From contig NZ_CP111121.1 of the NCBI RefSeq assembly GCF_026314945.1, forward strand, positions 124,001 to 188,000: a DNA stretch of 64,000 nucleotides. The letters run 5' to 3'. Positions 7,782-16,781 of the stretch are shown here, piece by piece. This DNA is from Chryseobacterium fluminis (GTDB lineage: Bacteria > Bacteroidota > Bacteroidia > Flavobacteriales > Weeksellaceae). Within the stretch, counting starts at the first letter, position 1, and each line of letters begins with the position of its first letter. The notes under the pieces are model-generated. The model made no database searches and was not told the origin of the DNA. It saw only the letters and a list, made by a program, of their open reading frames with translations. The translations under genes and the position numbers were made by a program.

Positions 7782-8393
7782 TTATTTGAAGTTCAGTAGC
7801 CCGTCAGTGAGACTTTTCCACTGAATTTTGGAGAAACCACACATTCCTCCGAGCGCAATTAGTAAACTTCTCAATGTATTGATGAAAGTAGTTTTAAGAT
7901 TTGGGCTTTCATTTCTTCCATAGACAGCCGTTTCTAAAGTATTTGCCTGACAGGAAATTAAAAAAGTTGAAGTCGCTTCCGAAGAATAGAAATGGGCAAT
8001 GCGTGAGCTGTCATTCTGAGGTGACGGGGAAGGGTTGCAAATAATGAGTATTCTTTCCGACTGCTCATCTTTTTCCTGAAGGATATCGGTAATTTTAACC
8101 CAATCAAATCCCTTTGCTTCAGTATTGCCCGGACCGGGAATGTCTATTCTGATAAAATCGCCTGTCCTGGGAACTCGGTCTACCGGCTGGCCATACGAAT
8201 CATAAAGCCTGAAATCAGCAAGTTTTTTACCACAGATGGTGTTCCATCGGTTAATTGAAAAAAATCTTTCCTTTAAGACCTCAAAATGTTGTCTGGCCGT
8301 TAACGGATCGTCGAAATGCTGCTGGCTTTCAGTGTCATGAAAGCTTCCTTTCACTTGTTCGGGAACGCCGGGAATCTGTTTTGCTCTCATCAT
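7782..8393 (-). CDS. Hypothetical protein, 203 residues
   Basis: No signal peptide or membrane segment, and I do not recognise the family. Visible features are an N-terminal HFDDPLTARQHFEVLKERFF segment, a middle with GDFIRIDIPGPG and WVKITDI, and a C-terminus (LRSLLIALGGMCGFSKIQWKSL) that could form an amphipathic helix. Codon use matches the neighbours and the frame is uninterrupted, which supports a real gene. It is transcribed away from the SusC/SusD locus, so a functional link with that locus is not implied. Confidence 0.75.
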   Translation of the reverse strand: MMRAKQIPGVPEQVKGSFHDTESQQHFDDPLTARQHFEVLKERFFSINRWNTICGKKLADFRLYDSYGQPVDRVPRTGDFIRIDIPGPGNTEAKGFDWVKITDILQEKDEQSERILIICNPSPSPQNDSSRIAHFYSSEATSTFLISCQANTLETAVYGRNESPNLKTTFINTLRSLLIALGGMCGFSKIQWKSLTDGLLNFK

Positions 8394-8546
8394 GATCAGG
8401 ATTTACATAAAAGTACTGGTTTGAAAAGGCTAAAATTATGATTGAAATCATGAATTTGATTTTATCCGGATTAATCCTTAACGGGAATCTTTTGAATAGT
8501 TCCCATTTTTATCTGATCAGAACCGGCATAAATAAATTATAATGAC

Positions 8547-8554
8547 TATTTTTG
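8547..8554 (+). promoter_or_regulatory. -7 box upstream of the SusC-like gene
   Basis: TATTTTTG fits TAnnTTTG. It would give a leader of about 140 bases. No clear -33 TTTG at the expected distance. Confidence 0.5.
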
Positions 8555-8590
8555 CCATTATTTTTATTAATTCTAATTAAAGAGGTTTTC

Positions 8591-8677
8591 ATGAGGCAGA
8601 TCGTCAGTTTCGACAGTTGTTATTTTATCTATCCTATAGGATTCTTTTTCCGTCAGAAGTTACCAATCTTAAATTAA
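8591..8677 (+). CDS. Possible 28-codon upstream ORF in the SusC leader
   Basis: ATG at 8591 opens a 28-codon frame ending TAA at 8675-8677, 27 bases before the SusC ATG. It begins MRQIVSFDSCYFIYP and contains FFF. It is short and rich in Phe/Tyr/Ile. It may be a regulatory upstream ORF or chance. No terminator hairpin is obvious between it and the gene. Confidence 0.25.
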   Translation: MRQIVSFDSCYFIYPIGFFFRQKLPILN

Positions 8678-8704
8678 GTCTATCCAAAATTTATAATCCG
8701 ATCA

Positions 8705-11488
8705 ATGAAGAAATTCGCTGCAAGCATTCTGATGGTTTGTGGAGCTGTAGGTATTCATGCTCAGACCTCATCCGGAAAAAAAGATTCTTTAGAAGTGCAA
8801 TCGATTGAAGAAGTGGTCATCACTTCCTCATACGGCACTAAAAAACTGAAAGAAGAAGTTGTAGGTTCCATGGTAACCCTCACCGATAAAGATATCAGTG
8901 CCAGCCAGCCATTTGAAAGTATCGATAAAATGATTGCCGGACTGGCGCCCGGAGTTCAGATTGTCAATAACACGGAACTGGGAAAACCGGTGAGTATTAA
9001 TATCAGGGGACTGGGTTCGCTGGCACCTCTTAACGGGAGGCTTGGAACTTCTACACAGCCGCTGATTGTCGTAGACGGAGTCATTATGAGAGAGGATAAT
9101 CCCTTTGATGTGGCCGGTTTTGATGGCGCGAGTACAGCCGAAGTGAATATTAATCCGCTCGCGAGATTCAATTCTGATAATATTGAGAGTATCAGCATTC
9201 TTAAAGATGCAGCAGCTGTTGCTCTTTACGGGGCAGAATCAGCCAACGGCGTGATCCTCATTACCACAAAAAAAGGGAAGAAAGGAAAGCCTCAGTTTTC
9301 GCTGATGAGTCAGTACGGGATTTCACAAAGCATCAATAAAATCAAATATTTAAGCGGTCAGCAGTATGCCCGGCTGTATAAAGATTTCCAGAATAATAAC
9401 AAACCAGGATCGGGAACAGACTGGAATGGAGTGGATGTGGACTGGTTTGAACTGATGAACGGAAACGGAGACTTCTTCCGCACTAATTTTACGGCCAGCG
9501 GAGGAGGAAAATATCTCACCTATCGTGTAGGTCTGGACTATTCCAACAATAATGAATCGAAGATCATGAATTCACTGGAAAAAAAAGAAATTGATGCTTC
9601 AGTCGGGTTTAATAATAAAAAATGGCAGATCAATCTGTATGCTGCTTATAACAATTTCAGTAAAATACAGCCAAATACCTATTTTAATTTTATTCTCGCA
9701 CCGGACAGGGCGGCTTATGATGAGAATGGCAATTATGCATTATCAGGAAATAATGGTATTCCGAACCCTTTGGCTGCAGCAAACCAAAATCGGGTCAATG
9801 TAAAAAACAATTCTCTGATTTCAAGTTTGAATGTAAGCTATGAAATTATCAAAGGCTTGAAAATAAGCAGCTTATTTGGAGCTGACCTTTCTAAAAAAGA
9901 AAATATAGACTTTAGGTCAGGTCTTAACCAAAGCGGAATCGCCAATAATATTTTGGGAAGAAGCAGGCTGAACGCCTCAGACGGACAAAAATGGAACTGG
10001 AGCTCGCACCTGATGTATGAAAAAAACTTTGGGGAGAAACATCACCTTGATGCATTAATCGGAATGGAGCTGAGACAGAACAAAGATTTTAAAGAATCAG
10101 AAAGCGGGACGAATTTCGAAAATTATGCCGAATACCAGCAGCCATGGAGAGGAAGCAATTACACGTATAAAAGCCTTACATTACAGGATAACGGACGAAG
10201 TTTTTTTTCCCAGCTGAATTATGATTACCACAAAAAATATTTCCTATCGGGAAGCATAAGACGGGATGAAAGTTCGGCCTTTGGCCCTGATACCAATGCT
10301 GCGGTAAACGGAGGAATAGGAGCATCCTGGCTTATTTCCCAGGAAAACTTCCTGAAAAAAAATTCTGTTTTAAGCTTTTTGAGGCTGCGGGCATCCTGGG
10401 GAATCACCGGTAATTCCAGAATCGGAAGTTATCGTTCATCCGGCATATACACCTATTTTCAAAGCGGATTTACTTATGATTTTGACTATGCCTATCCGGA
10501 ATCTTCTTCACCGCCTAACCGTATGCTTTCGTGGGAGAAAAATGAAAAATTGAATCTGGGACTTGACTTTGCCCTGTTTAAAAAACTTGAATTTACCATA
10601 GAAGCCTACCGGAATACGGTTTCTGATATGATTGTAAGCCGGGAAGTTCCCGTGGAAACCGGCTACGGATCTGCTGAGATCAACGGTGCGGCCATGTATA
10701 ATCAGGGGATTGAAATATCAATGAGAGGAAATTGGATGACAAAACCAAATTTTAAATGGATAACAAGCTTTAATATCTCTACGGTAAAAAATAAAGTTAC
10801 CGATCTTCTGGGTCTGGAAGATAAATTTTCTACAGCAGCCATAGCCAGGGCCCAGAAAATAGGAGCCCCAACTTCTGCCATCTGGGGATATCAGTGGCTG
10901 GGAATTAATGCGGAAAACGGACAGGATATTTTCATGGTCAACGACGTTCCTACCGATGCCAATCAATTTACGGCCAATGCTTCTACGTATACCATTATCG
11001 GTGATTCGCAACCTAAGGCAATCGGAGGACTAAGCAACAGCATACGCTACAAAAATCTCAGCCTTTCCTTTCTTATTAATTTTGAGCTGGGTGGCGACGT
11101 GCTGGTCGCCGGAGAACTTATCGATCAGTATAATATTCTTTCCAACAGAAATATGAGCGTCAATGCTTTGGATTACTGGACAGGTACGGGTGATGCATCT
11201 GCTGTCAATCATATTCCTAAAAGCAACGCCAAAATTATTGCCAACAGCACAAAGCATCTTTATGATAATACACACGTAAAGCTTCAGAATATCAATCTGA
11301 ATTATCAGCTCCCATTACACAAGATTAAAAACAGCTTTGTGAAAAGTGCCAGTATTTTTGCGGACTGCACCAACGTCTTATACTGGTATAAGGAAAAATC
11401 TCCCGCCGGAAGAAACGGGATCAGGGAATTCAGGTATTTATATCCTGAAATGAGAACCTTCAGCTTTGGCTTTAAATTCAACTTTTAA
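8705..11488 (+). CDS. SusC/RagA-family TonB-linked outer membrane transporter
   Basis: 927 residues. A signal peptide ends at GIHAQ (~20). A TonB-box-like stretch EEVVITSSYGTKK follows (~36-48), then the plug domain (SINIRGLGSLAPLNG; SISILKDAAAVALYGAESANG; TTKKGKKGK) and the beta-barrel, ending in FGFKFNF as expected of an outer membrane strand. The N-terminal carboxypeptidase-D-like domain common in SusC proteins is absent, so this is the short form. It moves a substrate across the outer membrane using TonB energy, together with the SusD partner encoded 11 bases downstream. The substrate is not evident. No glycoside hydrolase is linked, and the next gene is a di-heme peroxidase. Confidence 0.95.
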   Translation: MKKFAASILMVCGAVGIHAQTSSGKKDSLEVQSIEEVVITSSYGTKKLKEEVVGSMVTLTDKDISASQPFESIDKMIAGLAPGVQIVNNTELGKPVSINIRGLGSLAPLNGRLGTSTQPLIVVDGVIMREDNPFDVAGFDGASTAEVNINPLARFNSDNIESISILKDAAAVALYGAESANGVILITTKKGKKGKPQFSLMSQYGISQSINKIKYLSGQQYARLYKDFQNNNKPGSGTDWNGVDVDWFELMNGNGDFFRTNFTASGGGKYLTYRVGLDYSNNNESKIMNSLEKKEIDASVGFNNKKWQINLYAAYNNFSKIQPNTYFNFILAPDRAAYDENGNYALSGNNGIPNPLAAANQNRVNVKNNSLISSLNVSYEIIKGLKISSLFGADLSKKENIDFRSGLNQSGIANNILGRSRLNASDGQKWNWSSHLMYEKNFGEKHHLDALIGMELRQNKDFKESESGTNFENYAEYQQPWRGSNYTYKSLTLQDNGRSFFSQLNYDYHKKYFLSGSIRRDESSAFGPDTNAAVNGGIGASWLISQENFLKKNSVLSFLRLRASWGITGNSRIGSYRSSGIYTYFQSGFTYDFDYAYPESSSPPNRMLSWEKNEKLNLGLDFALFKKLEFTIEAYRNTVSDMIVSREVPVETGYGSAEINGAAMYNQGIEISMRGNWMTKPNFKWITSFNISTVKNKVTDLLGLEDKFSTAAIARAQKIGAPTSAIWGYQWLGINAENGQDIFMVNDVPTDANQFTANASTYTIIGDSQPKAIGGLSNSIRYKNLSLSFLINFELGGDVLVAGELIDQYNILSNRNMSVNALDYWTGTGDASAVNHIPKSNAKIIANSTKHLYDNTHVKLQNINLNYQLPLHKIKNSFVKSASIFADCTNVLYWYKEKSPAGRNGIREFRYLYPEMRTFSFGFKFNF

Positions 11489-11499
11489 ATCGTAACATC

Positions 11500-12918
11500 A
11501 TGAAAAAAATAATATTCGCCTCTTTTTTGCTGGTTTCAGCCACGTCATGCCGTGATTTTCTGACCAATGAACCTATAGAGCAAATTTCGATTACAGATCA
11601 GCTTTCCCATAAAACAGGGATGCTGCAGGCTTTGAACGGAGCCTATTATCAGTTGAGAAGCACTTACCATTCAGAACTTACCTATCCTTACGGAGATCTG
11701 CTAGCCGGAAATATTAAATTTTCACCTTCTAGCACGGGCGTTGTGAGTATCCCCGCGAAGATAAGGGCAGTTTATAATTTCGACGATCTTCAGACAGGCA
11801 GCAATATTGCAACGTTCTATACAGGAAATTACCAACTCATTAATAATGTAAATTTAATTTTACAATATGCTGATGCTCTTCCTGACGCCACAATGGAAGA
11901 AATAAGTGAGATAAAAGCAGAAGCATTGGCGATACGGGCGTTTGCCCACTTCCAGCTTTGTAAATATTATGCCCAGAATTACACTTTCACTCCTGATGCC
12001 TCTCATCCGGGAATTGTGTACAATACGGCACCCCTGAAAGTCGGGATCGATTATCCCGCAAGAAAAACAGCTGCTGAAACCTTTACTTTACTTCAGAAAG
12101 ATATTGATGAGGCCTTAGCTTTAATTCAGTCCGGCCATGCCATTCCGGCGGGGAACACCAAAAATTTCATCAGTCCTGCTGCCGTAAAAACCATCGCCGC
12201 GGAAATCGCCTTATATAAAAATGACTGGCAAAAAGCCTTTGAATACAGCACCGATGTTATTGATCATTCAGGGATCCCGCTTACTGCCCAAAACCAGCTT
12301 GTCAGCAATTGGGGAACTGCTGAGTCGATCTGGGAACTTGCCAATACGGATGATAATGATTCTCCTCTTTCGAAAATCTATACCTATGTCGTATCGACGA
12401 CCAGTACACAGACCTGGCCTGCGTATGTTGCCTCTGATGATATTTATAATCTGTACTCAGAAAATGATCTCAGAAAAAAACTTTTCGATACCTATACTTT
12501 AAAAACGGCCGGCAGTTCTGTAAATCCTCCGTACCGTTTTACAAAAAAACATAACGGAACAACCTCAAATTTAATATACCGGCTGTCCCTGTTGTATTTT
12601 ATCCGTGCCGAGTCGGCCCTGCATTTAGGAAACTCTGCAAAGGCACTGAATGATATCAATACAATCAGAAACAGGGCAGGGCTTGCCTCATTATCCTCTG
12701 TTTCGCAGGATATCCTTCTGGAAGAAAAAAGAAAGGAATTTGCCTTTGAGAATCAGTACTTTTTTGATCTGATGAGAAATCATAAAAATATTGTAAGAAA
12801 CAACGGGTGCCTTTCGGGCAACTGCAATCCCACCTATCCGAACAATAAATTCGCAGCACCCATTCCCCAGGCGGCCACGAATGTAAACAGTAATATCGTA
12901 CAGAATCCCGGGTACTGA
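11500..12918 (+). CDS. SusD/RagB-family outer membrane lipoprotein
   Basis: 472 residues. Lipoprotein signal with Cys17 in SATSCRDFL. The SusD fold shows as INNVNLILQYAD, then AEALAIRAFAHFQLCKYYAQNY (TPR-like helices), and the C-terminal box YFIRAESALHLGN...DINTIRNRAGL...EEKRKEFAFENQYFFDLMR. It is surface-exposed and captures the substrate as a lid on the SusC barrel. It lies 11 bases after SusC and is followed by a terminator, so the two form a closed operon. Confidence 0.95.
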   Translation: MKKIIFASFLLVSATSCRDFLTNEPIEQISITDQLSHKTGMLQALNGAYYQLRSTYHSELTYPYGDLLAGNIKFSPSSTGVVSIPAKIRAVYNFDDLQTGSNIATFYTGNYQLINNVNLILQYADALPDATMEEISEIKAEALAIRAFAHFQLCKYYAQNYTFTPDASHPGIVYNTAPLKVGIDYPARKTAAETFTLLQKDIDEALALIQSGHAIPAGNTKNFISPAAVKTIAAEIALYKNDWQKAFEYSTDVIDHSGIPLTAQNQLVSNWGTAESIWELANTDDNDSPLSKIYTYVVSTTSTQTWPAYVASDDIYNLYSENDLRKKLFDTYTLKTAGSSVNPPYRFTKKHNGTTSNLIYRLSLLYFIRAESALHLGNSAKALNDINTIRNRAGLASLSSVSQDILLEEKRKEFAFENQYFFDLMRNHKNIVRNNGCLSGNCNPTYPNNKFAAPIPQAATNVNSNIVQNPGY

Positions 12919-12925
12919 CCTTATC

Positions 12926-12957
12926 ACCGCCTGTTTATATTTCAGGAGGTTTTTTAG
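12926..12957 (+). terminator. Terminator after the SusC/SusD pair
   Basis: Imperfect stem CCGCCTG / CAGGAGG followed by TTTTTT. It separates the pair from the peroxidase gene. Confidence 0.65.
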
Positions 12958-12977
12958 AATATTTTAAATGTAATACT

Positions 12978-12985
12978 TATTTTTG
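12978..12985 (+). promoter_or_regulatory. -7 box of the peroxidase gene
   Basis: TATTTTTG fits TAnnTTTG and lies 16 bases before the ATG at 13002. The peroxidase is probably transcribed separately. Confidence 0.5.
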
Positions 12986-13001
12986 CTGAAATTCGCCGGA
13001 A

Positions 13002-14168
13002 ATGAAGAATGCTTTAAGCTGGATTTTAATTTTATTTCTCACCGTATCCCTTTTGAACAATTGCTTCAGCAGTAAGGTTCAGAGAGAGATCAATCAGAAA
13101 ACCTCTTTTATTGCAAAGCTGAGGAAGATTTATTCTTCCGGAGATTCTTCGCAATGGCCGGCACCTTTATTGGACGAAGAAGCAAAGCCCTATTTTTCTG
13201 AGATCGGGCATCTCCCGGAAGTACCGTTTCCTGCCGATAATCCTTATTCTGCTGATAAATCATTTTTGGGAAAAACATTGTTCTATGATCCCCGCCTGTC
13301 GGGTTCCAATCAGATTGCCTGCGCTTCATGCCATGATCCTGAGTTGGCGTGGTGTGACAACAGAACTTTATCCTTCGGTCACGACCGGCAGCTGGGAACA
13401 AGAAATGCCATGAGCATCCTGAACATTGCCTACGCCCAATCTCTGTTCTGGGACGGACGCGCCGGATCTCTGGAAGAGCAGGCCCAGATGCCGATTCAGG
13501 ATAAAAAGGAAATGAGCGGGCATATCGATATTGCCGCCGGAAAAATTGCCAAAATCAAAGGTTACGAACTGTTATTTGTAAAAGCTTTCGGAGATAAAAC
13601 CGTGACCAAGGACAGGATTGCCAAAGCAATTGCCACCTTCGAAAGAACGGTGAAAAGTCCTCCAAGCAGATTTGATCTGTTTATTGACGGGAAAACAGAT
13701 GCTTTTTCCGATAACGAAGTAATGGGTCTCCATCTTTTCCGGACCAAAGCCAATTGTATCAACTGTCATAATTCAGGATATTTTTCCAATAACAGGTTCG
13801 AAAATATAGGAACGGCTCTGCTAGGATCAAAACATGAAGATTTAGGAAGATATCTGGTAACAAATAAACCTGAAGATGCCGGAAAGTTTCGGGTACCCAG
13901 CCTCAGAGAAGTGACGAGAACAGGACCATGGATGCACAACGGATCCTTCATGCCGCTTGCAGATGTCATCCATTTTTACAATAAGGGAAATCCGGAGCCG
14001 CCGCAAAAGAAATCCACCGTGTACCAAGGCGTAACACTGCATTCGGAAAAATCTCAGATATTGAGGCTGTTGGATCTTACAGACGAAGAAATTTCCCAGC
14101 TGGAAGCTTTTTTGGGAACTTTATCGACGAGAACCCAAAGGATTACGCCTCCTGAATTACCAGAATAA
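13002..14168 (+). CDS. Di-heme cytochrome-c peroxidase (MauG/CcpA family)
   Basis: 388 residues. N-terminal hydrophobic export signal, with a Cys at 21 that may be lipidated (the LNNC box is not canonical). Two c-type heme motifs, CASCH at 107-111 and CINCH at 252-256, are spaced as in bacterial di-heme peroxidases. Other family boxes are TLFYDPRLSGSNQIAC, LFWDGRAGSLEEQAQMP and RVPSLREVTRTGPWMHNG. It reduces periplasmic H2O2 with electrons from cytochrome c, or oxidises a partner in MauG-like members. It follows a SusC/SusD pair on the same strand but with its own promoter. Confidence 0.93.
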   Translation: MKNALSWILILFLTVSLLNNCFSSKVQREINQKTSFIAKLRKIYSSGDSSQWPAPLLDEEAKPYFSEIGHLPEVPFPADNPYSADKSFLGKTLFYDPRLSGSNQIACASCHDPELAWCDNRTLSFGHDRQLGTRNAMSILNIAYAQSLFWDGRAGSLEEQAQMPIQDKKEMSGHIDIAAGKIAKIKGYELLFVKAFGDKTVTKDRIAKAIATFERTVKSPPSRFDLFIDGKTDAFSDNEVMGLHLFRTKANCINCHNSGYFSNNRFENIGTALLGSKHEDLGRYLVTNKPEDAGKFRVPSLREVTRTGPWMHNGSFMPLADVIHFYNKGNPEPPQKKSTVYQGVTLHSEKSQILRLLDLTDEEISQLEAFLGTLSTRTQRITPPELPE

Positions 14169-14515
14169 AAGTCAGCAGTAAGGATCGATAATGTATGGTA
14201 AAGAACGGAAGAATTTTGCTGCTGTTTCAATATAAAAATCGATCAGCAGAGATCCTGACAACCTTTTCAAATTGGACCGATTCTGAACGCTTTAAAGTCC
14301 GGTGATTTATCAATAGACATTTTCCCGGAATCTGTTCCGTTATTGAGACAGGATGACATGCAAACTATTTTCACGCAAATTCTGTTATTTTAAAATTTCA
14401 AGCAGAATACTGAAGAAAAGCTAACTAATAGATTATTTACGGTTTTCCGTAAGGAAGAACGTCCTGTTTTAAATAATATTGCATAATTTCGCATCCGAAA
14501 ACTAATTGTAAAACT
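14169..14515. other. Gene-free stretch after the peroxidase
   Basis: 347 bases with stops in all frames. A TAATTTCG near 14487 resembles a -7 box for the next gene. Nothing else recognised. Confidence 0.4.
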
Positions 14516-16243
14516 ATGGAAACTGTATTAATCATTGTACTGATTGGTCTTGTCATCTTTGCATTCACCAAGATCAGCAAATTAAAGAAAAACCTGGTTC
14601 AGAAGGACGTTCAGATCACCGGTCTGAATCAGGAAATAGGAAGACTGAATTCTGAAAACCTTACCTTACATTCGGACAGAAGATCCCTGAGTGATAAAAA
14701 TCAACGCTTAAGAAGTGAAGTCTCCAATCTCCAGATGGATAAAAGATCGCTGGATAGCCAAATGGCAGCACTGAAAGATAAAAATACCGAATTGCAAAAA
14801 TACCAGGATATTATTGATGTAAAGGTAGAGTGTGAGTATCTTCTCCAAAAAGCGCAGAGACAAAGCCTGAAACTCACCGAAAAGGCAGAACTTGAGCTTG
14901 CCGGTGCAAAAGAACAGTCTAAAGAATCCCGCAGAATGAGCCGTGAGTATACCGAGAAAAAGCAGCGCGAAATTGAGTTACTGTACGAAAACGCAGTAAA
15001 AGAAGCAAAACGGATTATACAAAATGCAGAAAATAACGCCGAAAATATTGCCGGAGATGCCTACAGAAGCATACGTGAGGCCGGTGAAATGGCAGAGAGA
15101 ATAAAAGCCATGCAAAATGTGATCAAGGGATATGGCAACGAATACCTTGTTCCGAGCTATACCTTATTGGATAAACTGGCCGAAGATTTCAGTCATAAGG
15201 AGGCCGGCGAGAATCTTAAGAAACTTCGTCAGAATAATAAAATGATGATCATCAGCAGACAGGCCGGAATCTGTGAATATATGGATGATGAAAGGAGAAT
15301 TACGGCGGTGGATTTTGTGATTGATGCTTACAACGGTAAAATTGATTCTATTCTGTCTACGGTTAAAAAAGACAATTTCGGAATTTTAAAACAAAAAATG
15401 GAAGATGCCTTCCGGTTGGTTAATTTCAATGGCAAGGCTTTCAGAAATGCGCGGATATCCGATGTATATCACCAGGCGAGACTCGAAGAACTGAAATGGG
15501 CGGTCATAGCGCAGGAACTGAAAGCTCAGGAGCAGGAAGAACAGCGACAGATAAGAGAGCAGATCAGGGAAGAGGAAAAAGCCAGAAAAGAGTTCGAAAA
15601 GGCAATGAAGGAAGCCGAAAAAGAAGAGCAGACTTTAAAAAGATTAATTGAAAAGGCAGAATCCCAGGTGGCCAGGGCTAATGAGGAACAAAAGTTACTT
15701 TTCCAACAGAAACTGGAAGAACTGCAAAATAAGCTTGAACAGACGGAGGAAAAGAACCAGCGTGCCGTTTCTATGGCCCAGCAGACCAAGACGGGTAATG
15801 TGTATGTTATTTCGAACATCGGTTCTTTTGGAGAAAATGTATATAAAATAGGAATGACCAGACGTCTGGATCCGTTGGACCGTGTCCGGGAATTGGGAGA
15901 CGCAAGTGTGCCTTTTGAATTTGATGTTCATGCAATGATCTATTCCGAAGATGCGCCTGCTCTGGAAAGGCAGATCCATAAACAGTTTTTAAAGAAACAG
16001 GTAAATAAATGCAATCCCAGAAAAGAATTTTTTAAGCTCGGCTTAAATGATGTCAGGGCCTATCTGGACTCAATGGATATCAGCTGCAAATGGACTATGG
16101 TGGCAGAAGCAAGGCAGTATAATGAGACCCTGAAACTGGAAGAAGAGATGCGGACCGATAAACAGCGTGAAGCCGAATGGGAACACTATCAGGAAGTGGC
16201 AGACCCGGTAGATCATGAAGAAGTACTGGAAGAATTGCAATAA
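14516..16243 (+). CDS. Membrane-anchored coiled-coil protein with DUF4041-like region and C-terminal GIY-YIG (T5orf172/MUG113-type) domain
   Basis: 575 residues. Residues 4-20 are a membrane segment (VLIIVLIGLVIFAFTKI). A long coiled coil follows to ~200. The centre (~205-330; YGNEYLVPSYTLLDKLAEDF, LRQNNKMMI, RNARISDVYHQARLEELKWA) matches my memory of DUF4041. A second highly charged coiled coil spans ~340-420. The C-terminal domain (~428-525) has GNVYVISNIG...ENVYKIGMTRR and EFFKLGLNDV, the GIY-YIG layout of the T5orf172/MUG113 nuclease group. Such proteins occur on phages, plasmids and chromosomes and their role is poorly known. DNA binding or cleavage at the membrane is inference. It is monocistronic. 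Confidence 0.85.
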   Translation: METVLIIVLIGLVIFAFTKISKLKKNLVQKDVQITGLNQEIGRLNSENLTLHSDRRSLSDKNQRLRSEVSNLQMDKRSLDSQMAALKDKNTELQKYQDIIDVKVECEYLLQKAQRQSLKLTEKAELELAGAKEQSKESRRMSREYTEKKQREIELLYENAVKEAKRIIQNAENNAENIAGDAYRSIREAGEMAERIKAMQNVIKGYGNEYLVPSYTLLDKLAEDFSHKEAGENLKKLRQNNKMMIISRQAGICEYMDDERRITAVDFVIDAYNGKIDSILSTVKKDNFGILKQKMEDAFRLVNFNGKAFRNARISDVYHQARLEELKWAVIAQELKAQEQEEQRQIREQIREEEKARKEFEKAMKEAEKEEQTLKRLIEKAESQVARANEEQKLLFQQKLEELQNKLEQTEEKNQRAVSMAQQTKTGNVYVISNIGSFGENVYKIGMTRRLDPLDRVRELGDASVPFEFDVHAMIYSEDAPALERQIHKQFLKKQVNKCNPRKEFFKLGLNDVRAYLDSMDISCKWTMVAEARQYNETLKLEEEMRTDKQREAEWEHYQEVADPVDHEEVLEELQ

Positions 16244-16250
16244 AAATCAG

Positions 16251-16276
16251 CTCCGGATCAGTTTCCGGAGTTTTTT
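16251..16276 (+). terminator. Terminator of the GIY-YIG gene
   Basis: Stem CTCCGGA / TCCGGAG followed by TTTTTT, eight bases past the stop. Confidence 0.85.
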
Positions 16277-16781
16277 GTTTACCATTAATAAAAAATTATC
16301 CATGAACTGATTTTGCAAAAACATTCTTAAGAGTCGCAGGGTTCTTTTCATGACAGAGAGCGTAAAATAATCGTTGCATGAATTATATTTCTTGATTTTC
16401 ATTAATTCTTATCTATCGGGTAAAACTACAGTCTTAGCGATAAAATTGGTGATTTTATTTATTAATCAACCCGGTTTTTATCCCTGAAATGAAACTTTTA
16501 GAGATGATTGATAAAATAATTTGTAAGGTTTTCTTATCATATTTTAATTCAAAAAAATATTTTAATTTTTATATAATTTTTATTTTCTTAAAGATCTCTT
16601 TCTTAAATATTTCTATCCTGTATATCATAATTTTAATGATAAGCTTATCATATGCAATAGGGTATTCTTATCATCATAAATAGATATGTAAACTGTTGAT
16701 AAGCAGCGGATCATTATAGTTTTATTTTTTTTATTCAGTCGATTTTTTATATTTGCTAGATCACGTAAATATTAAAATACA
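16277..16781. other. AT-rich intergenic stretch
   Basis: About 500 bases. The only ORF of note is 16489-16683 (+, 64 codons, ATG start). Its composition (many Ile, Phe, Leu, Ser) is what AT-rich noncoding DNA gives by chance, although it would encode one or two membrane helices. I do not call it a gene. A -7 box for the next gene lies at 16748-16755. Confidence 0.4.
16748..16755 (+). promoter_or_regulatory. -7 box of the Nudix regulator/xylulokinase operon
   Basis: TATATTTG fits TAnnTTTG, 26 bases before the ATG. The -33 element is not clear. Confidence 0.5.

Noticed and set aside
16489..16683. 64-codon plus-strand ORF with hydrophobic stretches
   Set aside because: Composition is that expected from very AT-rich DNA; no promoter or neighbour supports it.
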